Assembly: GCA_009760855.2 (NCBI GenBank)
Contig: WPIO01000234.1
Coordinates: forward strand, 124,001-188,000
Source of the DNA: Cristatella mucedo
Lineage: Eukaryota > Bryozoa > Phylactolaemata > Cristatellidae
DNA: 64,000 nt
Direction of reading: 5' to 3'
Shown here: piece by piece, positions 35,100 through 44,822 of the stretch
Position numbering within the stretch: position 1 is the first letter of the stretch
Layout of the letters: every line of letters starts with the position of its first letter
Notes under the pieces: generated by a model
Told to the model about the DNA's origin: nothing
What the model saw: only the letters and a program-made list of their open reading frames with translations
Database searches by the model: none
Position numbers and translations under genes: made by a program

Positions 35100-35240
35100 G
35101 TGCTGGTTTGCCCAGCTGTTAAGGTGCTCGCTCCTGACCAAAGTCTGGCTGAGGTCGTAGGCTCAAGCCCCGAGGCATATGTAAAGCGCCTGAATAGAAG
35201 TTAAGTTTTCTTGGGATGCTATATAAATGAATTACATTTT
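35100..35240 (+). mobile_element. SINE-A copy
   Basis: Head CTGTTAAGGTGCTCG, GGTCGTAGGCTCAAGCCCCG (B-box region), GTAAAGCGCCTGAATAG, tail TTGGGATGCTATATAAATGA. It interrupts an older hAT-like stretch. Confidence 0.9.
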
Positions 35241-35470
35241 TATTTTTTTAAATATATCCATGTTCCATCATTCTGTGACGTGGCACTTCAAACTTCCCAT
35301 TAAGTAGGTACTATTGTCATTATTCAGGTTAGACAGCTGGTTTAACATGAATTATAACATCGTTTCGACTCTCATCAACGTCGCCTCTTCCCGACTTAGA
35401 TGCTCAACAGCAATTTTTAATGGTTCCAATACCTTCACAAGAGTTTTGAGAGGATAAAAATCCAATGTCT
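35240..35470 (-). pseudogene. hAT-like transposase remnant
   Basis: The minus strand reads EMIETLDFYPLKTLVKVLEP and LKIAVEHLSREEATLMRVET. This resembles the segment before the hAT dimerisation domain (VLKPFKVATEALSREDATL). It has stops further on. Minus-strand sequence at 34590-34850 could be its downstream part, but that is weak. From 34225 to 34590 nothing is seen. Confidence 0.5.
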
Positions 35471-35487
35471 CAATCATTTCCGGCGCC

Positions 35488-35857
35488 TTGAATCACCTAG
35501 TGCTCCCAATGCCTCGAACTCCCTGCCGACCTGCGTCAGAACATCCCCTGACCTGACCACATTTAAAAGGAACCTAAAAACACACCTATTTAGGACAGCA
35601 TTTAGTGGGTCCCTGTGATTCGTCCTTGATATGCTTATGCGTGCTGACACTGTGCATGCTGCCACTAACCACATTTGCATGCTGACCCTGTGCATGTCAC
35701 CCCTAACCATGTTATTCGTTTTGTTTGTTTTTCAAGCATGATTTTACTTACCATTTAATTGCATTTCCCATTGCAGCAAATGTAAAGCGCCTAGAGAAAG
35801 ATTAAGTTCTCTGAGGGCGCTTTATCAAGTACATTATCATTATTATTATTATTATTA
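35488..35857 (+). mobile_element. L2 LINE 3' end
   Basis: The last about 40 codons (NSLPTCVRTSPDLTTFKRNL), 3' UTR, hairpin tail and (ATT)n. It faces a minus-oriented copy that begins about 110 bp further on. Confidence 0.93.
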
Positions 35858-35964
35858 GTGTCTCGTGGATGGCTACTGCTGCCTTTGCTAGTAGCTCTAA
35901 CGTTGTCGGGAGGAAGTTCTAGCGTGTCTTCAGGTCAAAGTGCAGTTCCATATCGCGTCCGAAT

Positions 35965-36009
35965 AATATTAAGAGTAATACACTTGATAAAGCGCCCTCA
36001 GAGAACTCA

Positions 36010-36100
<91 letters not shown>

Positions 36101-36912
36101 CCTCTCCCTCTCTCTCTTTCTCCAGGCGCTTTATATTTGCTGCAAAGGAAACACGGTCGAATGGTGAGTGGTGTCATGTTTGATAAACAACACGAATAAC
36201 ATGGTTAGGGATGACATGCAAAGGGTGAGCATGCAAGTGCAGTTAGTGGCAGCATGTTAGAGTGTCAGCAGGCATAAACACACGAAGGACGAAACACGGT
36301 GAGCCACTAAATGCTGTCATAGATAGGTGCGTTTTTAAGTTCTATTTAAATGTGGTAAAGTCAGTGGATGTCGTGACGTAAGTCGGAAGTGAGTTCCAGA
36401 CTTTGGGAGCATACGGACTAAATGCACGGTCTCCAAAAAATTTGAGGTTCATACGAGGTATAGGTAAACAGTTAGATTCCGAAAAGCGGGTCATACCATG
36501 CTTGGCCTGGTGGGGGAGTATATCTGATAGGTAGGCTTGAGCCAAATAAGGAAGTGACCTAAATGTGAGCGACAAAACCTTGAAGTCAATCCGTTGCTTG
36601 CCTGGTAGCCAGTGCAGGTCGGCGAGAAGTGGTGTGATGTGGCATCTGCGACGCTCACGACATGCAAGCCTAGCTGCGGAGTTTTGCATCAGCTGTAATC
36701 GCCTGATTGCACATGCCGGTAGGCCAGCAAGCAGCGAGTTGCAGAAGTCAAGACGGGATGTCACAAATGCTTGAACCAACTTAGTTTGTTGTATCCTTAT
36801 CTAAGCAAGCCCAGATTTTAGCAATGTTATATAGCTAAAAGTAGGCAGACTTGATTGTGGAGCTAATGTGGTCGTCTAATGTAAGATCGCTTTGGAACAT
36901 GACACCTAACCC
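35965..36912 (-). mobile_element. L2 LINE 3' portion carrying a (TC)n expansion
   Basis: Reversed tail, 3' UTR and about 190 codons of the ORF (145-codon minus frame 36342-36779: [19 protein letters not shown] and others). The AATCTCTCTCTAGG part of the tail is expanded into a TC tract at 36010-36120. Confidence 0.93.
36010..36120. repeat. (TC)n microsatellite inside an L2 tail
   Basis: About 110 bp of TC with a few CCTC and TTTC interruptions, exactly between the two halves of the L2 hairpin tail. Confidence 0.97.
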
Positions 36913-37249
36913 AGATATGAAGAACATGACACTAACGTCTGAACTTAGCTTTTACTGTGGATTGAAAGACACTTTTGTTTACACAGTTGTTTCGAATAGT
37001 TGATGAATTCGACAAGAACTAATATTGAACGGTTATCTAAGCTTGGCACACTCCTATCGTGCTAGCTCAGACGCTACGAAAGGAAGTCGGGTGAGTTCAG
37101 GGTCAAAGTTCGTCGAGGCAAAGTTCACCGAAAGACCTTTCTAGTTGTTGACATCGTGTTGGCGGGCGACCGATGTTCATCTCAAGAGGCAGTAGGGGCG
37201 GAACGTTTATGTTGGTGCATTCAGAACTTACCCGCATTGTAATAGTTAT
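36913..37249. other. No recognisable feature
   Basis: Unassigned sequence between two minus-oriented L2 copies. Confidence 0.5.
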
Positions 37250-37852
37250 TATAATACTCATAATCATCATAAGGCATCAATATCGCACTCTCAGACCGCT
37301 GAGTCTCTTTCTAGGCACTTTATATCTGGTGTAAAGACAGAATTTCGATATGGGTAGCGATAGAATGCGCACGACGATTTCAGCACGCATGAGCTCGCCT
37401 AGAAAAATATCGCACGCATCTAGACAATGCTGTGAGTTTTAAGCGTTCTTTTAAATGTCATCAAGTCTGGGGATGTTGCGACGTCAGTTGGGAGTGAGTT
37501 TTAGACTTTGGGGGAATACGAACTGGAGGCAAGGTCTTAAAAGTATCTGGGGTTGGTTAAAGGCACAGCGTACAGTCACAAGACCGGATAATACGTTACA
37601 TAGCCTGATTGGAAATTAATTCGGATTGGTAGGCTGGAGCCAGAAAATGAGGGGACCTAATTGTGGTTGAAAAAACTTTGAAGTCGATGCACAGTTTGAC
37701 GGGTATCTAGTGCAGTTTATTGAAAAATGATTTAGTGTAGCGTTTTCACGTTCACAAACGAGCTGTAGAGTTGTGCACCAACTTGTGAGTGCCATTGCGT
37801 AGGCTTCCGAAAGACTTCCGAGAAGTGAGCTGTACAAGTCAGGACAGGATCA
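37250..37852 (-). mobile_element. Old L2 LINE 3' portion
   Basis: Clearly diverged reversed copy: TCTCTTTCTAGGCACTTTAT, TTTTAAATGTCATCAAGTC, GGAGTGAGTTTTAGACTTTG, TAGGCTGGAGCCAGAAAATG, and GTTGTGCACCAACTTG. Confidence 0.88.
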
Positions 37853-37855
37853 CAC

Positions 37856-38158
37856 AAGTTTATTTCATGCGCACCTAAAGTCTGGAACTCACTCCCGACC
37901 CACGTCGCAACGTCCCCTGACTTGACGACATTTAAAAAAATCTTAAAACAAACCTGTTTATTCCAGTATATGGTGGGTCTTCATGATTCGTCCTTCGTGT
38001 GCGTATGCATGCTTACACTATGCTGCCTACTGCTGCCTGCTCGCGCTACCAAAAATCATTTCGTAATGCTTTCTATACGGCGCCTTTAACGTGCCTAGAA
38101 AGAGACTCACTTCTCAAAGGATGTTATACAAAGGTAGAATTATTATTATAATTCACAG
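37856..38158 (+). mobile_element. L2 LINE 3' end
   Basis: AAAGTCTGGAACTCACTCCC through TCGTCCTTCGTGTGCG to the degraded hairpin GTGCCTAGAAAGAGACTCAC and an ATT tail. From 38159 to 38439 the sequence is AT-rich with no feature. Confidence 0.9.
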
Positions 38159-38439
38159 ATAATCTTGAATGTGTCATCCCATTTGTCCACGGAGACAATA
38201 TGTTTGAAATTATACAGAATAATGAAATTATATTCCACATAAGTATAAATTACATAAAATAACTATGTATCATATACTGCACATTATGCACAATAAAGAA
38301 TTATATATATTAATTAGAATATACTTTATAATAATGATACAATATTGATTATAATAATTATATAATAATAATGATATAATCAAAGGATATCCCGGTCATT
38401 CAAGGAGACAAGACGTTTTGGAATTATACAGAATGCTGA

Positions 38440-38655
38440 CGGGCAGAGATTTGAATGCGAAGCTGACGAGGTCATCCAGTTTATGGTCACTTTGGAACAA
38501 GCACCCACATTTCAAGCAGCTACTACTGGAGACATGCTCGCCAAGCCAACTTCGAGGCAGAGGTTTTCCAATTTCTGAGCAATACTAGGTTTGCCAGCAA
38601 CTAGTGTGTTGGTTCTGTCGTCATTAAGTTTGAGAAAGTTTGCTGTCATTTAAGC
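38440..38655 (-). mobile_element. L2 coding fragment
   Basis: Reversed piece of the ORF: TGGTCACTTTGGAACAAGC, TACTGGAGACATGCTCGCC, CTAGGTTTGCCAGCAACTAG and TCGTCATTAAGTTTGAG. Confidence 0.85.
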
Positions 38656-38690
38656 GACTGCAGCGACAATAGGAGGAGTATACATTGTGA

Positions 38691-39140
38691 GAGCTAAGCA
38701 TCGTACCACCCGCTTTTCGGAATCCAACAATCTACAAATACCTCATACAAACCTTAAATCCTTTGGAGACCGTGCATTTAGCTCGTATGCTCCCAAAGCC
38801 TGGAACTGCCTTCCGACCTGCGTCAGAACATCTCCTGACCTGACCACATTTAAAAGGAACCTAAAAACACACCTATTTAGGACAGCATTTAGTGGGTCCC
38901 TGTGATTCGTCCTTGATGTGCTTATGCGTGCTGACACTGTGCATGCTGCCACTAACCACATTTGCATGCTGACCCTGTGCATGTCACCCCTAACCATATT
39001 ATTCATTTCGTTTGTTTTTTCAAGCGTGATTTTACTTACCATTCAATTGCATTTCACTTTACAGCAGATGTGAAGCGCCTAGAGAGAGATTGAGTTCTCT
39101 GAGGGCGCTTTATCAAGTGAATTATTATTATTGTTATTGA
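38691..39140 (+). mobile_element. L2 LINE 3' end
   Basis: A 72-codon open remnant (AKHRTTRFSESNNLQIPHTN to TAFSGSL), 3' UTR, hairpin tail and ATT repeats. It is low in divergence, so relatively young. Confidence 0.95.
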
Positions 39141-39479
39141 AAGGAAGTGTACCGTGCAAGCGCTGATGCTCCTAAGATGGCTACCGCTGCTAGCGTCCGC
39201 CATTGATACTCGTCAAGCTTGCATGCCTGCCTGCCTGCATGGTGTGCGCAGCATTTCAACCATAACCGCACGGCGAGAAAGTCACATCCTGCGAGTCCAT
39301 CGCGAGCATTCGTCACTCGAAAAAATTCGTGAGATTGAAAGAATCAACGTTTATTGTACCATCGAACTCTCTCGTTTGAGCTGCATATCGAACAGGCCTA
39401 GCTACTGCAATCCTCTATCGTTCGAGAACTCGCGGGTTTCAAGGCTGCACATCGATCTACTATGCTGAAGCTGTAGGAT
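39141..39479. other. No recognisable feature
   Basis: Includes a short CCTG run (39225-39237); otherwise unassigned. Confidence 0.5.
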
Positions 39480-40970
39480 TCAGTTCTTGGGTGGAGGCGG
39501 GAGGTGAGGACGGGAGAGAGGTGCGGCCTGGGGGTGGGGGTCGGACGACAAGCGACGGAGCGTGTGGACCTTTAGAGGCGAGTTACCCAAGCGACACTCT
39601 AAAGGGCTACTGTCACCTCGGGAGACTGCATGCGGACGCGTGGACTCAAGGGGCGACTGACGCATCTCTCCGCCGTCTAATCTCGAAAAATCTTGCACAA
39701 GCTCGATGCATAAATGCTCGTTCGCGGCCGGCGCGCGCGTCGCCGCGAACGCGGATACTGCGAGCGGATCGCGGCCAGAGGTGTGCAAGCGACGGTGCAC
39801 AGCGACGATCCAGTGACAGACAGACGACGCTGGTATGGCGTGCGGCAGCGGACCAAGCAGACGAAGCGCCAGCGCTAGCGCAGCAGATGGCTGGCCGCCG
39901 CCGCCGCGCACGCTGTGCAGCACCGCGAGCTGGCGGCCATCGTTCAAGCGGCGTCCGATGAAAATCGATCCGTCTCCGGACTTTCTCGGGTGCGCCGCCG
40001 CCGGCGCCAGCGCCGCCGGCGGCGGCGAGAGCTCAGCTTCGCTCGCACTGGGATAGCATTAATCAGTCGGGCGGCGGAGGCGGCGGCGGTAGCGGGACGA
40101 TCGACGAAATGTCACGCTCGTTTTGAGACGCGCGCGACGTCGGCCGGCGGGCGCGCGCTCGTCGCCCGATGAGCGAACTCGGAGCAGCGGGACTCCGGCC
40201 GCCAATTACGGTCAAAGTCGCCGGCGACACGCTGACACGCGGCGCGTGCGCGCGAGCGAACGAGTCGCCCGTTCGTCGGTGGCGTTCTCGTGCGGCGGAG
40301 CGCGGGCGGGCGGGCGGCGGGCGGGGACCGGGGCAGATCGGCGACGGGTATCAGCGGCGACAGACGGGCGGTCGGGGCATTACGGAGATTAAGGAGAGAG
40401 CAGAGGCGCGAGGCGCCCGCTGACGCGCGCCGCGCGCAGCCGGCGTCTCCCGCCGGTCGGCGCTGCGCTAAGCGCACGTCCGCTCTCGTTCTGCTGACGC
40501 GCGCGCGCGCGGCGCGGTTCGCGCTCGAGCGCCGAGCAGGGGATTACATAAGGAAAAGGGCCCGAGCGCCGAGACTGGGCGCGCGCGCGCGCACGGCCGG
40601 CGCGACGGCAGCAGCGTCCAGCGGCGGCGACGGCGGCGAGCAGTCGGGAGCAGCGCGGGGTGCAGCGCCGGCGAGCAGTGGAAAACGTCGAGTTATCCGC
40701 CGTAGCGCCGAGAGCCGGAGATGAGGGCAGGAAGTTGCTCCGCAGGTAGGATCGCAGCTTCCGCCGGATGAGCGGATGCGTTGCGCTCTCCGCTTGACTG
40801 CCGGCGCAGCCGCGCTTACGCGCGCTCGACCGTCGCATTCGATCGACCGTCGCATTCGATCGACCGTCGGGGAGGAGAATAAGAGAGTGCTCGCATCCGA
40901 TTGTACTCGTGACTTGTGCGACACTTCGACGGTCGCGAATCGGCTTAGCAGTTGGGAACACCTGGGTCCT
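39480..40970. promoter_or_regulatory. CpG island, possible Lhx3/4 promoter region
   Basis: About 1.5 kb of dense CpG with overlapping GC-driven frames on both strands, none matching a known protein. It lies 3.9 kb upstream of the Lhx3/4 LIM exon on the same strand. A distal first exon or promoter of that gene is plausible but inferred. A TATA-like TTACATAAGG occurs at about 40545. Confidence 0.4.
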
Positions 40971-41274
40971 CCTGGTTTTTGAAACATTTAGGAGTTTGTT
41001 GACAATGTACGAAATTCACTGACGTACGTAACGTTTCGCCAGCTCACGATCGCTTTAATCTAGTGTTTGGCATAAAGAACAGCCGTAATACATTAATTAC
41101 TGGCTAACTGGGCTATATAGTACATGTACCGTAGGTCAGGGAATCCACAGCCGTAGTCCGCGTCTGCAGATACCATTCTCACCCATTGCTTTAGTTGATT
41201 GCAGCTTCCATTCGTTGTTGTATGTGTGCTAAGCATTTTATGTAGCCGCAATTGCCTCACGCTATACGTAGTAA

Positions 41275-41355
41275 TAGTAATGATAATAATAATAATAATA
41301 ACAAATCTATGAAGCGCCCTAGGAGAACTGCATTTCTGCCATGCACTTTAATAAG
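41275..41355 (-). mobile_element. L2 3' tail, degraded
   Basis: AAT repeats, then GAAGCGCCCTAGGAGAACTG and a weak second arm. From 40971 to 41274 nothing is seen. Confidence 0.7.
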
Positions 41356-41391
41356 CTCCGTAGGAACCAAGGCAAATGGTTAAAATATATA

Positions 41392-41534
41392 TATAAATTT
41401 CATTTGTAGAGCGCCCCAAGAGAACTAAATCTTCATTCGGGTGCTTCACATTTGCCATGGGGCTCGAGCCCACGACCTCGACCAGACCGCGGTCGGGGTG
41501 AGGTTTTTAACCACTGGGCCAAACCAGCACGGTT
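41392..41534 (-). mobile_element. SINE-A copy
   Basis: Reversed: TAGAGCGCCCCAAGAGAAC, GGGGCTCGAGCCCACGACC, CCACTGGGCCAAACCAGC. Confidence 0.92.
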
Positions 41535-41659
41535 AGTTAAATAGGAAGCGAGGTGAATGTTTAGTGGTACATGAAGCGTGGCAAATGGTTAGTTATAAAT
41601 GAACATCTCCATTATATACGAGTACGCATTTTTACAATTCACGCGAACGGAGAAAAATC

Positions 41660-41800
41660 TGTGGCTCGCTGGCATGTTTTCAGCTTCTATTTGAATGTCG
41701 TCGAGTCATGAGATTGTGGGATGTAAGTTATTGGTGAGCCTCAAACGTGGGAGCTTATTCGGTAACACCCAAATGCTTAGGAAGCCTTTAATATCAGACG
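41660..41800 (-). mobile_element. Old L2 fragment
   Basis: Diverged reversed match to the end of the L2 ORF: GCTTCTATTTGAATGTCGTC, GTAAGTTATTGGTGAGCC, GTGGGAGCTTATTC. Confidence 0.5.
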
Positions 41801-41929
41801 GTTTACTTTTTCCCTTAATTAGATTTGGCGCAGCTAGCTCCCTACATCGACTGCAATGAGATAATTGGAATAGTAAAGGCGCAACAGTAGGGACAGGTAC
41901 CGACGTGCAGGTTGGCGCGGAGCAGGTTA

Positions 41930-41962
41930 AGGTCAAAGGTGCAGGTTAAGGTCAAAGGCGCA
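41930..41962 (+). promoter_or_regulatory. Two DR1 nuclear-receptor-type sites
   Basis: AGGTCAAAGGTGCA at 41930-41943 and AGGTCAAAGGCGCA at 41949-41962, on a 19-bp repeat. DR1 is the site type for RXR heterodimers and HNF4. They lie 2.9 kb upstream of the Lhx3/4 exon. Function is inference. Confidence 0.35.
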
Positions 41963-42654
41963 GCTTCGACTTCTAGCTTTTTCTAGTTGCCTGGTCTTAC
42001 TCGTGTCCGCTTTCTGTGGCATCGGTGCACGCTGTTGGCGTCTTTGTTGTTAATTGACGTCTTGCTAGGCCACTGCAGGAGAAAAGCGCAGAGCGAGTCC
42101 TCGAAGTGGCACGCTGTGGCCGGACAAGATTTCAGTGACTCGGTAGAACTCAGGGGCACTCAGCTATCGGCAGATACCGTTGGCGATTCACCGGACAGGC
42201 TTTCTATGTAATCTCAAGAGTAATTTCCTCTTAAATGCTCCTTTGCGTGTCTCTATAAATCTGAATTTTAAGATGCCCACCAATGGGGTGACCACAATGA
42301 GCGAGCACGCCGACGCTGCCCGGTTGGTGGTCAGCGTTCGTGCCGCTAATAGCTTCTCATTCGCTGAATGGAATGGAACTCAGTGTAAGGATACAAAAGC
42401 GGAATCTTCTAACGTCCGAACACTCGAAGTCGAGTCGCCAGTCAACCTACTGCCGCGCTGTCACATGAGTGTCACGAGGCAGAGGCCATAGGGCACGAGG
42501 TCACGGACAAGGGTCACGAGGCTGAGGACAGAGATCCGTGAACGATGGGAGGACCGCAGCGTTCCGAGTCGGTTTATGAAAACTAGCGTATTAATCTCGA
42601 TATAATATTAGAGGCTAGTAAATCAATATCCAGATACGCGAATATCGAAGTGTC

Positions 42655-43050
42655 TGAGGCAGACGATCGATCGTACGATCGATCAGACGATCGTACGATC
42701 AGACGATCGTACGATCAGACGATCGATCAGACGAACGTACGATCAGACGATCGATCAGACGATCGATCAGACGATCGATCAGACGATCGATCAGACGATC
42801 GATCAGACGATCGATCAGACGATCGATCAGACGATCGATCAGACGATCGATCAGACGATCGATCACACGAACGTACGATCAGACGATCGTACGATCAGAC
42901 GATTGATCAGACGATCGTACGATCAGACGATCGTACGATCAGACGATTGATCAGACGATCGTACGATCAGACGATCGTACGATCAGACGATCGTACGATC
43001 AGACGATCGATCAGACGATCGATCGTACGATCGTACGATCGATCGCGCGC
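42655..43050. repeat. GATC-rich satellite array (12- and 16-bp units)
   Basis: About 400 bp built from a 12-bp unit, AGACGATCGATC, and a 16-bp variant, AGACGATCGTACGATC. The centre (about 42731-42860) is nearly pure 12-mer. A plus-strand frame stays open across it (SDDR repeats), by virtue of the repeat. From 41963 to 42654 nothing else is recognised. Confidence 0.97.
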
Positions 43051-43367
43051 AGGAAAGAATCATCACCCAAATGCTGCCTTGCGTAGCAAGTCTGACTTGA
43101 CGTCCGAGGAAAATGTGCTCATCTAGTGACACGTGATATTGCTGTAGAACGGTTAGAGTGCGGGCCGATGCGGTGGTAGTGACGCTAGATTAAACAATGC
43201 TCAGGATCTTCCAAATATCCGCCAAAGTTCCGCGTGTGTTTTCGCAGAACTATCGCGTCCTATCGTCGTAGAACCTCAGGAGCCATTCACTAGCCATTCA
43301 CACCATACAGTGCGAGCGTCGCGTCGCCGCTTCAGGAAGCTCGGCAGCAGCAAAGAGCAGCAAGGAA

Positions 43368-43397
43368 AGGTCAAAGGATAGCCAAGGTCAAAGGCCG
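43368..43397 (+). promoter_or_regulatory. Second pair of DR1-like sites
   Basis: AGGTCAAAGGATA at 43368-43380 and AGGTCAAAGGCCG at 43385-43397, about 1.4 kb before the Lhx3/4 exon. The second half-sites are imperfect. Confidence 0.3.
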
Positions 43398-43514
43398 AGT
43401 CCAGGGACCGGTAAAGCCAGGTGTAGAAACGAGAGCCGCGATTGCAGGCTCGGCGTTGACTTCGGACAGACGGAGAAATAGCTGACAGAAAGGGGCCTGC
43501 GACCGAACTCCGAG

Positions 43515-43586
43515 GTGCTGCTTAGACTTTAGCTCAGACTTTAGCCCAGACTTTAGCTCAGACTTTAGCTCAGACTTTAGCAGCAC
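43515..43586. repeat. 12-bp tandem repeat
   Basis: About six units of AGACTTTAGCTC with one CCC variant; encodes SELK repeats on the minus strand as a by-product. Confidence 0.92.
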
Positions 43587-43639
43587 CCTAGATGATGATT
43601 AGCAGTTATTCGTTCACCTCGGACTCCGACGTCTCTGAC

Positions 43640-43870
43640 AGAGGTACGAACTAACCCAGGATCTAACCCATGACCTATGACCTAACCAAGATTAGACTTC
43701 CGTCTCCAACTAAGTATGATCTATTCTCTAACCTATGACCTAGAACCTCACCAATGACCTAGAAGTTAACCCAGATTAGACTGTGATGGCTCAGACAAGG
43801 GTATGGCCTGACCTGTGACCTAATCCAGATTAGACTCTAAAGTCTATGGCAAAGGTATGATCTGACCCAG
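43640..43870. repeat. Diverged tandem repeat, about 80-bp unit
   Basis: Roughly three units share CTAACCCAGATTAGACT, a GTCT...GACAAGGGTATG part, and CTGACCTATGACCTA. Boundaries are approximate. From 43871 to 44552 nothing else is recognised. Confidence 0.55.
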
Positions 43871-44552
43871 CTTACGCTGAGAGCGGTACCTGGGCGTGTG
43901 GGTGTAGCACTCCAGACGTGTCGACGTAGTCGAATGCTGAAAGTAAATTCTGGAGAGCGAGCAGAGACCTAGTCCCACTTTGTGCAATAGAGACAAGTCC
44001 CACTTTGTACAGCAGCGTTGTCCAGGGTTGATACTTTTTGCAAAAAGCCCGGCGGAGCGGAGCGGAGCATTTATTCCTACTTCCGTTCAATGAACGGTCG
44101 CCAGCGTGCACATATCGAACGAGCACAGCGAGTCGTGCGCTACAGTTTTTGTTGCTCGCGAGTAAAGCCTTCACGCTTCACCGTTCCACTTCGCCCCCTG
44201 CGCACTTCGGGGTACTCAATTTCAATCTTGCAGGTCGAAAGTGTCTGCGTACTATGCAGTGCATATATGAAGCTGCGAGAGTCGACCGGAAGTTGCTAAT
44301 AGCAAAACAAGAGCTATCTGTCGACTCGCTCTCTCGTATAAGTTACCGCCGTGGAAATTAACGTGAGCTATTTTTTGTGGGCGAACATGTATTAAAATAA
44401 AAGCGGATTAAGAGAAGCTTATTTGCAGAGATTTTGAAAGTCTCAAGAGTCAAGTAAACCATTCCTGTCAGCCATGTTTTCCCGGGGCTGAGCTGCACTT
44501 ACAGATGAGTTTTTAAAATCCACCCAACCGGAAAGACGAAATCCTCCATTGC

Positions 44553-44695
44553 CATAATAATAATAATAAAATTAATAATGCACTTGATAAAGCGCCCTCA
44601 GAGAGCTCAATCTCTCTCTAGGCGCTTTATATTTGCTGCAAAAGGAAATGCAATTGAACGATGAGTAATATCATGCTTGATAAACAAACAATTTC
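44553..44695 (-). mobile_element. L2 3' tail fragment
   Basis: Reversed AAT tail, hairpin tail and the first part of the 3' UTR, only about 130 bp upstream of the Lhx3/4 LIM exon. Confidence 0.92.
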
Positions 44696-44822
44696 CATCC
44701 GAATGAGCTATTCCAAAGCTAGCTATGTGTCAGCAGTACTAAGCTTAATGAGATTTTCTCCATTTTTTGTGAACAGTAGTTTTGCAATGTAAGAATATCA
44801 CCCAGAGCGAAACTGAATTTCT

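Noticed and set aside
39480-40987. Several 120-190 codon frames in the CpG island
   Set aside because: Overlapping on both strands, Arg/Ala-rich, with no family motif; expected in CpG-dense DNA.
42650-43126. 159-codon frame made of SDDR repeats
   Set aside because: Produced by a 12-bp satellite whose length is a multiple of three; the 16-bp variants change frame and there is no non-repeat domain.
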